Shown here: piece by piece, positions 1-8,423 of the stretch
How the letters are laid out: the number at the start of each line of letters is the position of its first letter
How positions within the stretch are numbered: position 1 is the stretch's first letter
Source: UBA10427 sp003500135
GTDB lineage: Bacteria > Bacteroidota > Bacteroidia > Cytophagales > Cyclobacteriaceae
Direction of reading: 5' to 3'
Assembly (NCBI GenBank): GCA_963966275.1
Contig: CAWZYQ010000049.1
Coordinates: 1 to 24,248, forward strand
DNA length: 24,248 bases
Position numbers and translations under genes: made by a program
The notes under the pieces: generated by a model
Database searches by the model: none
The model's input: the letters and a program-made list of their open reading frames with translations, nothing else
Told to the model about the DNA's origin: nothing

Positions 1-50
1 TAATACTAAATAAAATAGCTAGAATTGGTTAAACTTTTTTTACGGCGATA

Positions 51-599
51 GTGGACCTGGTTCAACAGAAGAAATTTGAGAAACTTTTTAAAGAATACTT
101 TCCGGCATTGACTCAATTTGCACGAAAGTATGTCTATGATTTTGAGATGGCAAAGGATATTGTCCATAGTGTGTTTATAAAAATGTGGGAAAAGTGGGAA
201 GCGCTCGATACGGACAATGATTTGAGCGCTTATATGTACCGTTCTGTTCAAAACAAATGTCTTAACCACCTGCGCGACACTGGTAAGAAACCTACTGAAC
301 AACTTCCTGAGCATGACCATCAGCTTGCTGTTTATATTGAGGCCAGGGACTACCTGGAAGAAAGGGAACTGGAAAACAAGATCAGGGAAGGATTTGACTT
401 ATTACCGGAAAAGTGCCGGCAGGTTTTTGAAATGAACCGCTTTGAAGATTTGAAGTACAAAGAAATAGCACAAAAGCTCAACATTTCGGTTAAAACGGTG
501 GAAAACCAAATAGGCAAGGCATTGAAAATATTGCGTGAACATTTATCGGATCACTTAATTATTATTTATGTATTAATAAAAATTGCCTTGTCGGTATAG
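51..599 (+). CDS. ECF RNA polymerase sigma-70 factor (FecI-like, Bacteroidota type)
   Basis: An extracytoplasmic-function sigma factor of 182 residues, the usual family length. Region 2 (about residues 11-77) has the core-binding helix with AKDIVHSVFIKMWEKW and the promoter-melting part ending in NKCLNHLR. Region 4 (about 114-165) has the typical helix-turn-helix LPEKCRQVF...YKEIAQKLNISVKTVENQIGKALKILREHL. The C-terminus is a short hydrophobic tail. The start is a GTG at 51; no ATG lies in a suitable place. FecR, a TonB receptor and a DUF4249 lipoprotein follow on the same strand, so by analogy with FecIR it probably transcribes the receptor operon when the anti-sigma is relieved by an occupied receptor. 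The role is inferred from family and context; the transported ligand is unknown. Confidence 0.93.
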   Translation: MDLVQQKKFEKLFKEYFPALTQFARKYVYDFEMAKDIVHSVFIKMWEKWEALDTDNDLSAYMYRSVQNKCLNHLRDTGKKPTEQLPEHDHQLAVYIEARDYLEERELENKIREGFDLLPEKCRQVFEMNRFEDLKYKEIAQKLNISVKTVENQIGKALKILREHLSDHLIIIYVLIKIALSV

Positions 600-654
600 G
601 GGTAAATGAAGGAATTGGTGTATATTCATATGGGATGGTATATGTAATTTTACA

Positions 655-1623
655 ATGGAAGAACTGATTATTAAATTTTTGAACGGAGAGGCAAACGCCC
701 ATGAAAGGAATGAGGTAGAAGCTTGGCGCATGTCCAATCCGGAAAATCAGAAAAAATTTTCCAGAATTGAGAGGATTTGGGAAGAAAGTGGACGAATACA
801 TGGATTGACCAATGAAGATGTAGACCGTGAATGGCAATTCTTCCTTCAAAATGTTCAGAAGAAAATTGGTGAAGGTAGCAGGAAAGGCACTGCCAATCAG
901 TACCCGCTATTCTGGAAAATAGCAGCCGCAATCGCAGTTTTTGCTGTAGCCATTTATTCACTCATCTACTTTCAGAACAGTTCTGGTACATATACCGCAG
1001 ATCAAAATATACAAGAGGTTGTGCTCGAAGATGGCACAATAGTAACCTTAAACAAATCCGCTTCCCTGACAGTAGCATCAGGTTTTGGCGTACAAGACAG
1101 AAAGGTCCACTTAAAAGGGGAAGCCTTTTTTGATGTGAAAGGGGAGCCACATAAACCTTTTATCGTGCAATCGAAATATGGTGAATTGGAAGTGCTGGGA
1201 ACATCTTTTAATGTATATAACGATGAAGCTACGCGGTCAATGTCTGTAACGGTATCTACCGGTAAGGTAGAAGTACGACAAAAAGATCGTTCTGCTTCGG
1301 AAAAATTGACTCCGGGTATGGAAGGGGTTGTATTTTATAATAGTCGTATTGAGGTGAACAAAAACACCAGTGATAATTACCTGGCATGGAAAACCGGTGT
1401 AATGGATTTCGAAAATGAATCTCTAAAAGATATTATTCCTGTACTTAAAAGTACTTACCAAATAGAGTTCGAACTGTCTGACCGGGAAATTGCTTCCTGT
1501 ACACTTACGGCCCATTTTGAAGATGCTGACATTGATGAGGTTTTAAAGGTCATATCAAGTACCTTGAATATACAATACAAAAAAGAAGAAACTAAAGTTG
1601 TTTTCTCGGGTCAAGGCTGTTAA
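655..1623 (+). CDS. FecR-family anti-sigma factor (inner membrane)
   Basis: A 322-residue single-pass inner-membrane sigma regulator. Residues 1-70 are a cytoplasmic, charged helical segment expected to bind the ECF sigma factor. A membrane segment (about 85-106, FWKIAAAIAVFAVAIYSLIYF) follows. The periplasmic FecR domain runs from about 115 to 210 with the hallmark EVVLEDGTIVTLNKSASL and VHLKGEAFFDVKGEPHKPF. The C-terminal DUF4974 domain (about 250-315) contains the characteristic MDFENESLKDIIPVL and the secretin-like VLKVISSTLNIQY. It starts 55 bp after the sigma gene. In this family the periplasmic part contacts the signalling domain of the TonB receptor encoded next. No missing parts are evident; the protein ends in GQGC. 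Confidence 0.93.
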   Translation: MEELIIKFLNGEANAHERNEVEAWRMSNPENQKKFSRIERIWEESGRIHGLTNEDVDREWQFFLQNVQKKIGEGSRKGTANQYPLFWKIAAAIAVFAVAIYSLIYFQNSSGTYTADQNIQEVVLEDGTIVTLNKSASLTVASGFGVQDRKVHLKGEAFFDVKGEPHKPFIVQSKYGELEVLGTSFNVYNDEATRSMSVTVSTGKVEVRQKDRSASEKLTPGMEGVVFYNSRIEVNKNTSDNYLAWKTGVMDFENESLKDIIPVLKSTYQIEFELSDREIASCTLTAHFEDADIDEVLKVISSTLNIQYKKEETKVVFSGQGC

Positions 1624-1649
1624 GATTGTTGTAAAAAACTGTCTTATCA

Positions 1650-4283
1650 GTGAAGTGGCGCTCACCATACCTTATTAAGTCTCTGGCAACTCTGTTTTTG
1701 CTGTGCGCAATCCCATTGCAGGAGATTCGTGCACAGGCCGATCCACCGGACATTTTGATTTCACTGGAGTATGAGAATATAAGGCTTAAAGACCTTCTGG
1801 AACATCTTGAGAAAGAATACAATCTTACATTTTCATATAGCGAAAGCCGCATTAACGCTTCACAAAAAAGAAAATACAGGTTAAATGAGGTTTCTACCGA
1901 TAGTCTCATGCATTACCTGGCTCTCACCCTAAATGTAAATATCAATAAAATTGAGGATGTATATGTCATTACACCAGCCAATGACAATAAATCAGGTGCC
2001 AAAATCATAAACGGTTTCGTTACAGATACGGAAAGTGGTGAATTTTTACCCGGCGCCTCTGTAGTGCTCCCCGCAACGGGGCGGGGAGTAGTGACAAACG
2101 ACTATGGTTACTTTTCCCTTACTGTACCCGAAGATGTTGATACCGTAGCCATTTCGTTTATGGGGTATCAGCCGAGGTTACTACCGCTGGCCTATTTTAA
2201 AGGTGGCCTGACCCTGATAAAAATGAATCCCGAAGTGAAATATTTAGGAGAATTGGTGATCAATTCCACCAAGGGCGTTGATTATCTGGAAATTGCAGAC
2301 TGGCAGAATCAGAATATGCCGATCAATCTGGTTCGGGAAATGCCGGCCTTATTTGGCGTTCAGGATGTTGTGAAATCCCTTCAGTCGGTGCCTGGGGTGC
2401 GCTTTTTTAACGATGGCTCCGTTTTTTATCACGTAAGAGGGGGTGAGCGGGATCAGAATTTAATTTTAATTGATGATGCACCGATCTACAACCCATCGCA
2501 TGCTTTTGGTATATTTTCCACAATTTTGCCTGAGGCAGCACGCGATATACAAATGTACCGCACCTATATTCCAGCTCATTTGGGTGGGAGAATATCATCG
2601 GTTTTAGATGTGATCACCAATGAAGGGAATATGAATGAAATGCACCTGAAAGGCAATGTAGGAGTAGTGGCATCAAATGTATCGGTGGAAGGGCCTATTC
2701 AAAAAGGGAAGTCCTCCTTTTTTCTTTCCGGTAGAAGGTCGCATTTCAATGGCTACCTGCAAGGTATCCAGGAAGATATTTCCGATTTTTACTTTTATGA
2801 TGTCAATGCCAAGATCAATTTTCGGCTGGGTAAAAAAGACAGGATATACCTGAGCGCATACAAAGGCAATGATTTTTTTAACGAAAGCGATTCGACGGGT
2901 ATCGAGTGGGGCAATATAGCAGGCACAGTGAGGTGGAACCATGTATTTAACCCCAAGCTTTTTGCCAACACCACTTTATATAGCAGCAATTACGACTATA
3001 ACCTGTACAATGACCTTCAAACCGATTCGCGATGGAACTCACATATAGCCAATGTAAGTGTCAGGTCCGATCTCACCTGGTTTTTGAATCCAAATAATAC
3101 CGTCACCATGGGTTTTGAGGTACGAGGGCATAATTTTAACCCCGGTAATGTAGAGGGCGTGCGCGATACCACTGAAATCTTTCCGTTTGTTTCACCCAGG
3201 TTTGCCAGGGAGATAAGCTTTTTTATTGATAATGATCAAAAAATTGGTGACGATTGGTTGTTGTCATATGGCCTGCGTTTTACCAATTGGGCCAACTTAG
3301 GTGAAAGTTTCGAATATACGTTCGATGAAAACAGAGAGGTGGTTGATACAACCTTTTATGCTCCCGGTGAGGTATATAATAATTATTCCGGCTGGGAACC
3401 CAGAATAAGTATTAGCAGGACCTTAACAAAAGACAGCAGGCTACAACTTGCCTACATGCATACGAGGCAATATACACACCTGATCAGTAATACGATCAGC
3501 CCTTTTACCAATCTTGAAGTATGGCTTCCGTCAGGTCCTAATTTAAAACCACAGTCAGCACATCATATCACATTGGGGTACCATCATTTCAACCGGGATA
3601 AAGATTTTGTGTTTTCTGCTGAGACTTATTTCAAAAAGTTTGACAACCAGATTGGCTACGAGGCCCATGCCGATTTGTTGCTCAACCCGGAGCTGGAAGG
3701 AGAGCTGCTTTTCGGAGAGGGCCATAGTTACGGTGTAGAGCTTTCGCTTAAAAAACAATATGGCAGATTACATGGCAGTGTGTTTTATGTGTACTCCAGG
3801 GCATTCAAACAAATAAACGGAATAAATAATGGTGAAAAGTACCCTACGGCATACGACAGGCCACATGATCTGAGCCTGGTCGCTTCGTATCATGTGAACG
3901 AAAGGGTACAGATAGGGGCCAATTTTAGCTGGATGTCAGGCGCTGCTATCAGTACGCCATCCGGCTTTTTTGAATTCAATGGATATACCTTGCCCTATTA
4001 CGAATCTATTCACAACGACCGGTTGCCCGAATACCACCGTTTGGATTTAAATGCATCGTTTCGATTAAATAAAACAGACCGGGGTTTCAGGCACTGGTTG
4101 GAAATCGGGGTATTTAATTTGTATGGACGCCAAAACCCCATTTACATTAACTTTAACAAGCAGCAGACCGAATCCGGAGGTTTTGAAGTGCCTTCCAACC
4201 TCATTGAATCGCCGACCTACATAGCTACGAAGGCTTTTTTATATCGCATTGTGCCATCAGTTAATTATAGGTTCGAATTATGA
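1650..4283 (+). CDS. TonB-dependent outer-membrane receptor with STN signalling domain
   Basis: An 877-residue outer-membrane transducer. It has a signal peptide (about 1-29, cut after EIRAQ), an STN domain (about 34-110, LEYENIRLKDLLEHLEKEYNLTFSYS) that should touch FecR, and a carboxypeptidase-regulatory-like beta sandwich (about 120-200, GFVTDTESGEFLPGASVVL...GYFSL). The plug follows (about 225-325, VVKSLQSVPGVRFFNDGSVF, HVRGGERDQNLILIDDAPIY, GGRISSVLDV), then a beta-barrel to the end (VNYRFEL). The start is GTG at 1650, 26 bp after fecR; it gives a good signal peptide and no nearby ATG does. No SusD partner follows; instead a DUF4249 lipoprotein overlaps its stop by four bases (ATGA), marking it as one of the non-glycan TonB receptors of Bacteroidota. 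The substrate cannot be told from the sequence. Confidence 0.95.
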   Translation: MKWRSPYLIKSLATLFLLCAIPLQEIRAQADPPDILISLEYENIRLKDLLEHLEKEYNLTFSYSESRINASQKRKYRLNEVSTDSLMHYLALTLNVNINKIEDVYVITPANDNKSGAKIINGFVTDTESGEFLPGASVVLPATGRGVVTNDYGYFSLTVPEDVDTVAISFMGYQPRLLPLAYFKGGLTLIKMNPEVKYLGELVINSTKGVDYLEIADWQNQNMPINLVREMPALFGVQDVVKSLQSVPGVRFFNDGSVFYHVRGGERDQNLILIDDAPIYNPSHAFGIFSTILPEAARDIQMYRTYIPAHLGGRISSVLDVITNEGNMNEMHLKGNVGVVASNVSVEGPIQKGKSSFFLSGRRSHFNGYLQGIQEDISDFYFYDVNAKINFRLGKKDRIYLSAYKGNDFFNESDSTGIEWGNIAGTVRWNHVFNPKLFANTTLYSSNYDYNLYNDLQTDSRWNSHIANVSVRSDLTWFLNPNNTVTMGFEVRGHNFNPGNVEGVRDTTEIFPFVSPRFAREISFFIDNDQKIGDDWLLSYGLRFTNWANLGESFEYTFDENREVVDTTFYAPGEVYNNYSGWEPRISISRTLTKDSRLQLAYMHTRQYTHLISNTISPFTNLEVWLPSGPNLKPQSAHHITLGYHHFNRDKDFVFSAETYFKKFDNQIGYEAHADLLLNPELEGELLFGEGHSYGVELSLKKQYGRLHGSVFYVYSRAFKQINGINNGEKYPTAYDRPHDLSLVASYHVNERVQIGANFSWMSGAAISTPSGFFEFNGYTLPYYESIHNDRLPEYHRLDLNASFRLNKTDRGFRHWLEIGVFNLYGRQNPIYINFNKQQTESGGFEVPSNLIESPTYIATKAFLYRIVPSVNYRFEL

Positions 4284-5077
4284 AAAAGTGGTGGTTGATC
4301 ATCGGTGTTGTATTGTTATCTGCCTGCGAGGAAGCTGTTGACTGGCAGCTCAAAAGAGGTGATTTGCCACCATTGGTAGTTGAAGGTTGGTTGACCAACG
4401 AGCTAAAACGGCAAAGAATTAAATTGAGTAAGCCAAAAACCAGCCTTAATGGGGTTCAATTCAATGTTTCAGGCGCTCAGGTAACTGTTTTTGATGGTGA
4501 CACAGCCATTCAGTTCATTGAAGGGCCAGAGGGTTCGGGTATATACCTGTCAGATACTTTACAGGCTGTGGTGGGGAAAGAGTATCAGTTGAGAATCGAC
4601 TATAATGATGAGGTTTTTACTGCTGTAACCTCTATGGTACCGGTATCGCCGCTTCTTCCACTTAATTTCATTCCAGATGAGGAAAATCAGGACTTTTTCT
4701 ATCTAAAGGAAGTGGCAAGCGATCAACCGGCAATGGAAGAACTACTGCTGGATTGGAGCAGCGTTTTTGAGGAGGAACCCGGACCGGAAAATACCGCCAG
4801 ATTGTTCTTTTATGTTTTGGACGCCTCAGATGTTAACCAACTCTTTCCACCACGCAGCGAAAGGGTGTATTTCCCAAGGGGTACCCGTATACAACGTATC
4901 AAATACTCACTGAATGTTGAACAACAGGATTTCATCAGGTCTCTGTTGATGGAGACCAATTGGCGGGGCGGTGTGTTTGATGTTCAAAAAAACAATGTCA
5001 TAACTAATATATCGGGCGGCGCTGTTGGATTTTTCGCAGCTTCTTCTGTAATAAAAGAAACGGTAATAGTCGAATAG
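4280..5077 (+). CDS. DUF4249 outer-membrane lipoprotein, partner of the TonB receptor
   Basis: A 265-residue lipoprotein. The signal peptide ends in the lipobox LLSAC with the lipidated Cys at residue 16, followed by acidic residues EE, a pattern seen in surface-exposed Bacteroidota lipoproteins. The early PPLVVEGWLTNE...RIKLSKPKTSLNG and the ending GGAVGFFAASSVIKETV match the DUF4249 family as I know it. In between lies an immunoglobulin-like beta-rich part (GAQVTVFDGDTAIQF, GKEYQLRIDYNDEVFTA). At 265 residues it is on the short side for the family, but both family ends are present. The ATGA overlap with the receptor stop indicates translational coupling. It probably works with the receptor at the outer membrane, for example as a lid or substrate-binding subunit; this role is inferred. 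Confidence 0.85.
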   Translation: MKKWWLIIGVVLLSACEEAVDWQLKRGDLPPLVVEGWLTNELKRQRIKLSKPKTSLNGVQFNVSGAQVTVFDGDTAIQFIEGPEGSGIYLSDTLQAVVGKEYQLRIDYNDEVFTAVTSMVPVSPLLPLNFIPDEENQDFFYLKEVASDQPAMEELLLDWSSVFEEEPGPENTARLFFYVLDASDVNQLFPPRSERVYFPRGTRIQRIKYSLNVEQQDFIRSLLMETNWRGGVFDVQKNNVITNISGGAVGFFAASSVIKETVIVE

Positions 5078-5112
5078 GTTACCATTGAAAGTACCATATT
5101 AAAAAAATATTC

Positions 5113-5140
5113 TTTCGTACCGATCTTTTATGTAGTTTTG
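5113..5140 (+). promoter_or_regulatory. Putative Bacteroidota promoter (-7 box TAGTTTTG)
   Basis: TAGTTTTG at 5133-5140 matches the Bacteroidota -7 consensus TAnnTTTG exactly. The upstream TTTCG at 5113-5117 is only a weak -33 element. Transcription would begin around 5145-5150. This decides the start of the next gene: the in-frame TTG at 5138 lies inside the -7 box, so ATG 5162 is preferred. Confidence 0.5.
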
Positions 5141-5161
5141 ACGCTTCAAATCGCATGTTAT

Positions 5162-5578
5162 ATGGAAAAAGTGAATGTTTTAGACCTGATTCCTCAGCGA
5201 ACTCCATTTGTAATGGTCGATGAAATATTACGGGTCGATGAAAAAGAAGCTTCCACTACATTTTATATTGCCGAAGGCAATGTAATGAGTAGGAGTGGGA
5301 AATTCAGGGCAGGGGGAATTATAGAAAACATAGCCCAGACTGCTGCTGTACTTGCCGGATATGGCTACTACAAAAGAGGTGAGGAAATTCCCATTGGATT
5401 TATCGCAGGGGTTAAGGCTTTGATTGTTAAAGAGTTGCCATACATTGGTGATACAGTCACTACAAAAATTAAACTGTTGAAGTCGCTAATGAATGTTTTG
5501 ATTATTGAAGGTTCAATGAGCAATAGTGAAGGGAAAACTCTCGCTACTTCAGAAATCAGGATTTTTATACAAGCCTAA
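5162..5578 (+). CDS. Hotdog-fold FabZ-like dehydratase subunit lacking the catalytic His
   Basis: A 138-residue hotdog-fold protein related to 3-hydroxyacyl-ACP dehydratases. The N-terminal LIPQRTPFVMVDEIL matches FabZ (LPHRYPFLLVDRVL). Where FabZ has GHFPGxPIMPGV followed by VEALAQ, this protein has GKFRAGGIIENIAQ: the active-site His is Lys 47, while the Glu (E55) and the following AQ are kept. I chose ATG 5162 over TTG 5138 because the latter overlaps a probable -7 promoter element and MEKVNVLDLIP gives the normal family N-terminus. A second hotdog gene with a full motif begins 11 bp downstream, and an MFS transporter follows. It could be a non-catalytic or partner subunit, or resemble the dehydratases of aryl-polyene/flexirubin clusters. 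The substrate is unknown. Confidence 0.82.
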   Translation: MEKVNVLDLIPQRTPFVMVDEILRVDEKEASTTFYIAEGNVMSRSGKFRAGGIIENIAQTAAVLAGYGYYKRGEEIPIGFIAGVKALIVKELPYIGDTVTTKIKLLKSLMNVLIIEGSMSNSEGKTLATSEIRIFIQA

Positions 5579-5589
5579 AAATACCAACC

Positions 5590-5961
5590 ATGCTTAAAAA
5601 CGATCTATTTACCATACATTCCCTTAAAGAAACCACCAGTGGGCATTATGAAGTGGTTGTAAATCTGGATAAGGGCCACGATATATTTAAAGGCCATTTT
5701 CCGGGTAAGCCGATATTACCAGGGGTATGCCAGGTGGAGATCATTGCTGAACTCTTAGAAGAGATTTTTGAAAAGTCTTACCGGCTCGAAGATGCCAATA
5801 TGATTAAATTCCAGGCATTGGTTGATCCAAACGAAAATGACACCCTGTATTTTGGTATTGATGCAACTATAGAAGGTAACAGGGTAAAAACAGATGTGGC
5901 TACCAACCTGGGCAATGGCGAAGTAAGCTTTAAATTAAAAGGAAATTATATTCACGAGTAA
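5590..5961 (+). CDS. FabZ-like 3-hydroxyacyl-ACP dehydratase (hotdog fold)
   Basis: A 123-residue hotdog protein with an intact FabZ-type active site: HDIFKGHFPGKPILPGV carries the catalytic His (H36), and QVEIIAEL the acidic residue (E50). It is shorter than housekeeping FabZ (about 145-150) and lacks the N-terminal LPHRYPFLLVD segment, which is present instead in the neighbouring upstream hotdog protein. It starts 11 bp after that gene, so the two are clearly co-transcribed. The expected chemistry is dehydration of a 3-hydroxyacyl-ACP to the trans-2-enoyl form, in the cytoplasm. The compact gene pair looks like a specialised pathway rather than the main fatty-acid cycle, but there is no ketosynthase or ACP gene here to prove it. 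Confidence 0.83.
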   Translation: MLKNDLFTIHSLKETTSGHYEVVVNLDKGHDIFKGHFPGKPILPGVCQVEIIAELLEEIFEKSYRLEDANMIKFQALVDPNENDTLYFGIDATIEGNRVKTDVATNLGNGEVSFKLKGNYIHE

Positions 5962-5995
5962 ATTCATTTCAAAATACTGTAATCCAGCATAGGAT

Positions 5996-7186
5996 ATGAC
6001 CTTATCCTCAGGGGAGCCGCAACTTTATACCTTAAAGTTTTGGTTGTTGTGCTTTAGTTCATTTCTGTTTTTTGCCAGTTTCAACATGATCATCCCGGAG
6101 TTGCCTGATTACCTTACCAGTATGGGTGGCGGTGATCATAAAGGGCTCATCATACCGCTTTTTACATTTACAGCAGGCCTTTCCAGACCGTTTAGCGGTA
6201 AGCTAACAGACTGTGTGGGGCGTATTCCGATCATGGTCTATGGCGTATTGGTTTGCATAGTTTGTGGTGTGTTATATGCTGTTGTAACCGGTGTGGTTGC
6301 TTTTTTTGTATTGCGTCTCATACACGGAATGTCTACCGGGTTCAAGCCAACTGCTACCTCTGCCTATGTAGGTGATATTGCTCCTGAACACAGAAGGGGC
6401 GAAGCCATGGGTATTTTGGGTGTATTTGGTTCCATGGGCATGGCAGCAGGGCCGGCACTTGGAAGCTGGCTGGTGATGGAGTTTAACTACAATATCATGT
6501 TTTATGCCAGTTCACTCAGCGCTTTACTGTCTATTTTAGTCATCGCCTGGATGCCTGAAACCCTTATATCAAAAAAGAAATTCAAAATTGATTTATTGAA
6601 GATCAAATGGATAGATGTTTACGAACCAAGGGCCTGGCGCCCAGCTATTGTGATGGGGCTGTCGGTTTTTTCTTTTGGGGTTGTTTTAACCATCATTCCC
6701 GACTACAGTAAACACCTGGGTATAGCCAATAAAGGTTTGTTTTTTGCAGTGTTTACTATTGCGTCACTTGTAATGAGACTCGTAGCAGGTAAAGCATCTG
6801 ATAAATATGGCAGGGAAAGGGTGTTAATGTTAGGCATGGTACTGCTCGCCACTTCCATGATTTTTTTAGGCGTGGCGCATACGCAATGGCAGCTCTACGT
6901 AGCCAGCATCATTTTCGGACTTTCAGCCGGGATCAATTCGCCAACTGTTTTTGCCTGGACGATCGATCTGGCGAACCCGACATTCAGAGGAAGGGCGCTT
7001 GCAACAGTTTTTATATCCATGGAAATCGGGATCGGACTTGGTGGTTTGTTTTCAGGGTATGTTTACAATAATCAGGTCGAACGCTTTCCTCTTGTTTTCA
7101 TCAGTGCGGGTATATTGCCCGCGATAGCGCTGTTTTTATTGCTACGAATGGTTAATAAAAAAATCAAAACAAAATTAAACCACTAA
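5996..7186 (+). CDS. MFS family transporter (drug/metabolite efflux type)
   Basis: A 396-residue integral membrane protein with about twelve hydrophobic segments, the normal size for 12-TM major facilitator permeases. The loop 2-3 motif A is clear (GKLTDCVGRIP, about residues 68-78), and its degenerate copy in the second half is GKASDKYGRERVLMLG. The stretch GILGVFGSMGMAAGPALGSWL resembles motif C, typical of 12- or 14-TM antiporters that export drugs or metabolites. AGGAT sits just before the ATG at 5996, an unusual purine-rich site for this genome. It lies 34 bp after the two hotdog genes and is probably their operon partner, so it may export the product of that pathway; its substrate cannot be read from sequence. 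Confidence 0.9.
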   Translation: MTLSSGEPQLYTLKFWLLCFSSFLFFASFNMIIPELPDYLTSMGGGDHKGLIIPLFTFTAGLSRPFSGKLTDCVGRIPIMVYGVLVCIVCGVLYAVVTGVVAFFVLRLIHGMSTGFKPTATSAYVGDIAPEHRRGEAMGILGVFGSMGMAAGPALGSWLVMEFNYNIMFYASSLSALLSILVIAWMPETLISKKKFKIDLLKIKWIDVYEPRAWRPAIVMGLSVFSFGVVLTIIPDYSKHLGIANKGLFFAVFTIASLVMRLVAGKASDKYGRERVLMLGMVLLATSMIFLGVAHTQWQLYVASIIFGLSAGINSPTVFAWTIDLANPTFRGRALATVFISMEIGIGLGGLFSGYVYNNQVERFPLVFISAGILPAIALFLLLRMVNKKIKTKLNH

Positions 7187-7252
7187 TAGGGGTATAAATA
7201 AAAAGAGGTGTGATAAAATTGTACGGTTAAGGTAAAACCTAATTTTTTATTA

Positions 7253-8362
7253 ATGAAAAGTATTAAATACTTATTGATCTTTCCGGCAATGGCATTTTTC
7301 ATATTGACATCATGTGAAAATGCATTGGATATTACTGATACCGAGCAAAGTATCCTTCCGGAGGATTTTCGAGTTGACATTCCGTCATCAATCAGTTCTG
7401 ATACCGGGCTCAGTGGTGGAAGGCCCACTAATCAGGAAGAGCCCACCGGTGATGAACTTTACGATCACCTGCGATTTTTTATACATGTTGGTGAAGAAGC
7501 CAGTATTATTACCAGTGAAATCATAAGAGGTATAAGAGAACTAAACATCACTGCTGCTGCTTCATTCTCTTATAAAAGTGATGAGGATGGTAGAAGCAAG
7601 AATATTGAGATTGTAGAGGAGCCTGTATACGATGGAAAAATATGGGAATATGGGTTGACCATATCTGATTCTGATTCTACTGTTGAGGCCGATAGTGGTC
7701 GTGCAATTCAGGTTTTCTGGAGCAATAGTCCGGTTGAAGGTATCGCAATTTTGAAACCTTACAATATCGACAGGGCTAATACCATGGAAATTTTTAAAGA
7801 ATCGATCTATCGTATTGATTACTCCGAAGTAAACAATGCATATGATGCTACCATGGAAGTAAGCATTGTGGGGCTTCCGGAGACATATGACCGCTATTGG
7901 ATGAGTAACCTGAAGATGTATGTGACCAAAAAAGGCGATTTCGTGGAGGTTCACGGCAGTTCTATTCATCCCGACGCTTTTCTGTTTCAGACTGACAAAA
8001 GAGGTTTCAGCTGGACATTTGTCGCGGCTGCATCAGAAGCGGAAAATATTGGCGTTGCAGAAGTAGGGCTGCCTCCAAATAACCTTAATACCGACGACCG
8101 CGAGGCATTATTAAAGACCTATTCCATGAAGAGTGTGTTGCGGAATGAAATATTAACCCTATACAATGGCCAGGTTACTCAGGAGCAAATAGATGCTTAC
8201 CTCATCAATTCAGAGGCTCCCGGGTTTTTCAATGCCGATGGTTTTGTACAGGGGGGAGTTAAACCATCAGATGACTATGACATAATGATCAATGCGATTG
8301 AAGGGCTGACACCTTATAACCCATCAACGATTAATAACTTACGTATCAGCTTTTTATACTGA
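7253..8362 (+). CDS. Unrecognised lipoprotein
   Basis: A 369-residue protein of no family I recognise. The first 21 residues form a lipoprotein signal peptide (KYLLIFPAMAFFILTSC, Cys 21). The mature protein is soluble-looking and acidic, with beta-rich stretches (GKIWEYGLTISDSDSTV, AIQVFWSNSPVEGIAIL, DATMEVSIVGLPETYDRYW) and a region around residues 240-270 rich in aromatic and small residues. It has no repeats and no catalytic motif that I can see. It stands alone: the MFS gene ends 66 bp upstream and a strong terminator follows 24 bp after the stop. I infer a membrane-anchored, perhaps surface, protein; the function is unknown. Confidence 0.8.
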   Translation: MKSIKYLLIFPAMAFFILTSCENALDITDTEQSILPEDFRVDIPSSISSDTGLSGGRPTNQEEPTGDELYDHLRFFIHVGEEASIITSEIIRGIRELNITAAASFSYKSDEDGRSKNIEIVEEPVYDGKIWEYGLTISDSDSTVEADSGRAIQVFWSNSPVEGIAILKPYNIDRANTMEIFKESIYRIDYSEVNNAYDATMEVSIVGLPETYDRYWMSNLKMYVTKKGDFVEVHGSSIHPDAFLFQTDKRGFSWTFVAAASEAENIGVAEVGLPPNNLNTDDREALLKTYSMKSVLRNEILTLYNGQVTQEQIDAYLINSEAPGFFNADGFVQGGVKPSDDYDIMINAIEGLTPYNPSTINNLRISFLY

Positions 8363-8366
8363 TACG
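8342..8366 (+). other. Perfect 8-bp inverted repeat spanning a stop codon
   Basis: CGTATCAG (8342-8349) and CTGATACG (8359-8366) are perfectly complementary around a 9-base T-rich loop, and the second arm contains the TGA stop of the lipoprotein gene. There is no T-run after it, so it is not itself a terminator; it could protect the mRNA 3' end together with the terminator 20 bp further on. Confidence 0.45.
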
Positions 8367-8386
8367 ATCTATCCCTATGGTCGAAT

Positions 8387-8411
8387 AACCCGGCAAAAGG
8401 CCGGGTTTTTT
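8387..8411 (+). terminator. Rho-independent terminator after the lipoprotein gene
   Basis: AACCCGGC (8387-8394) pairs perfectly with GCCGGGTT (8400-8407) around the loop AAAAG and runs straight into six T residues (8406-8411). This is the strongest intrinsic terminator in the window. It separates the lipoprotein from the cyclase region. Confidence 0.9.
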
Positions 8412-8423
8412 GTTTCTTCCATT

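Noticed and set aside
6..320. Minus-strand open frame of 104 codons over the sigma gene
   Set aside because: Lies entirely opposite the well-supported sigma factor and shows no domain or plausible composition.
5138..5161. TTG 5138 as the start of the first hotdog protein
   Set aside because: It lies inside the probable -7 box and adds residues not seen at the FabZ N-terminus; ATG 5162 fits better.
7562..7969. Minus-strand open frame of 135 codons within the lipoprotein gene
   Set aside because: Antisense to a lipoprotein with a clear signal peptide and terminator; no recognisable features.
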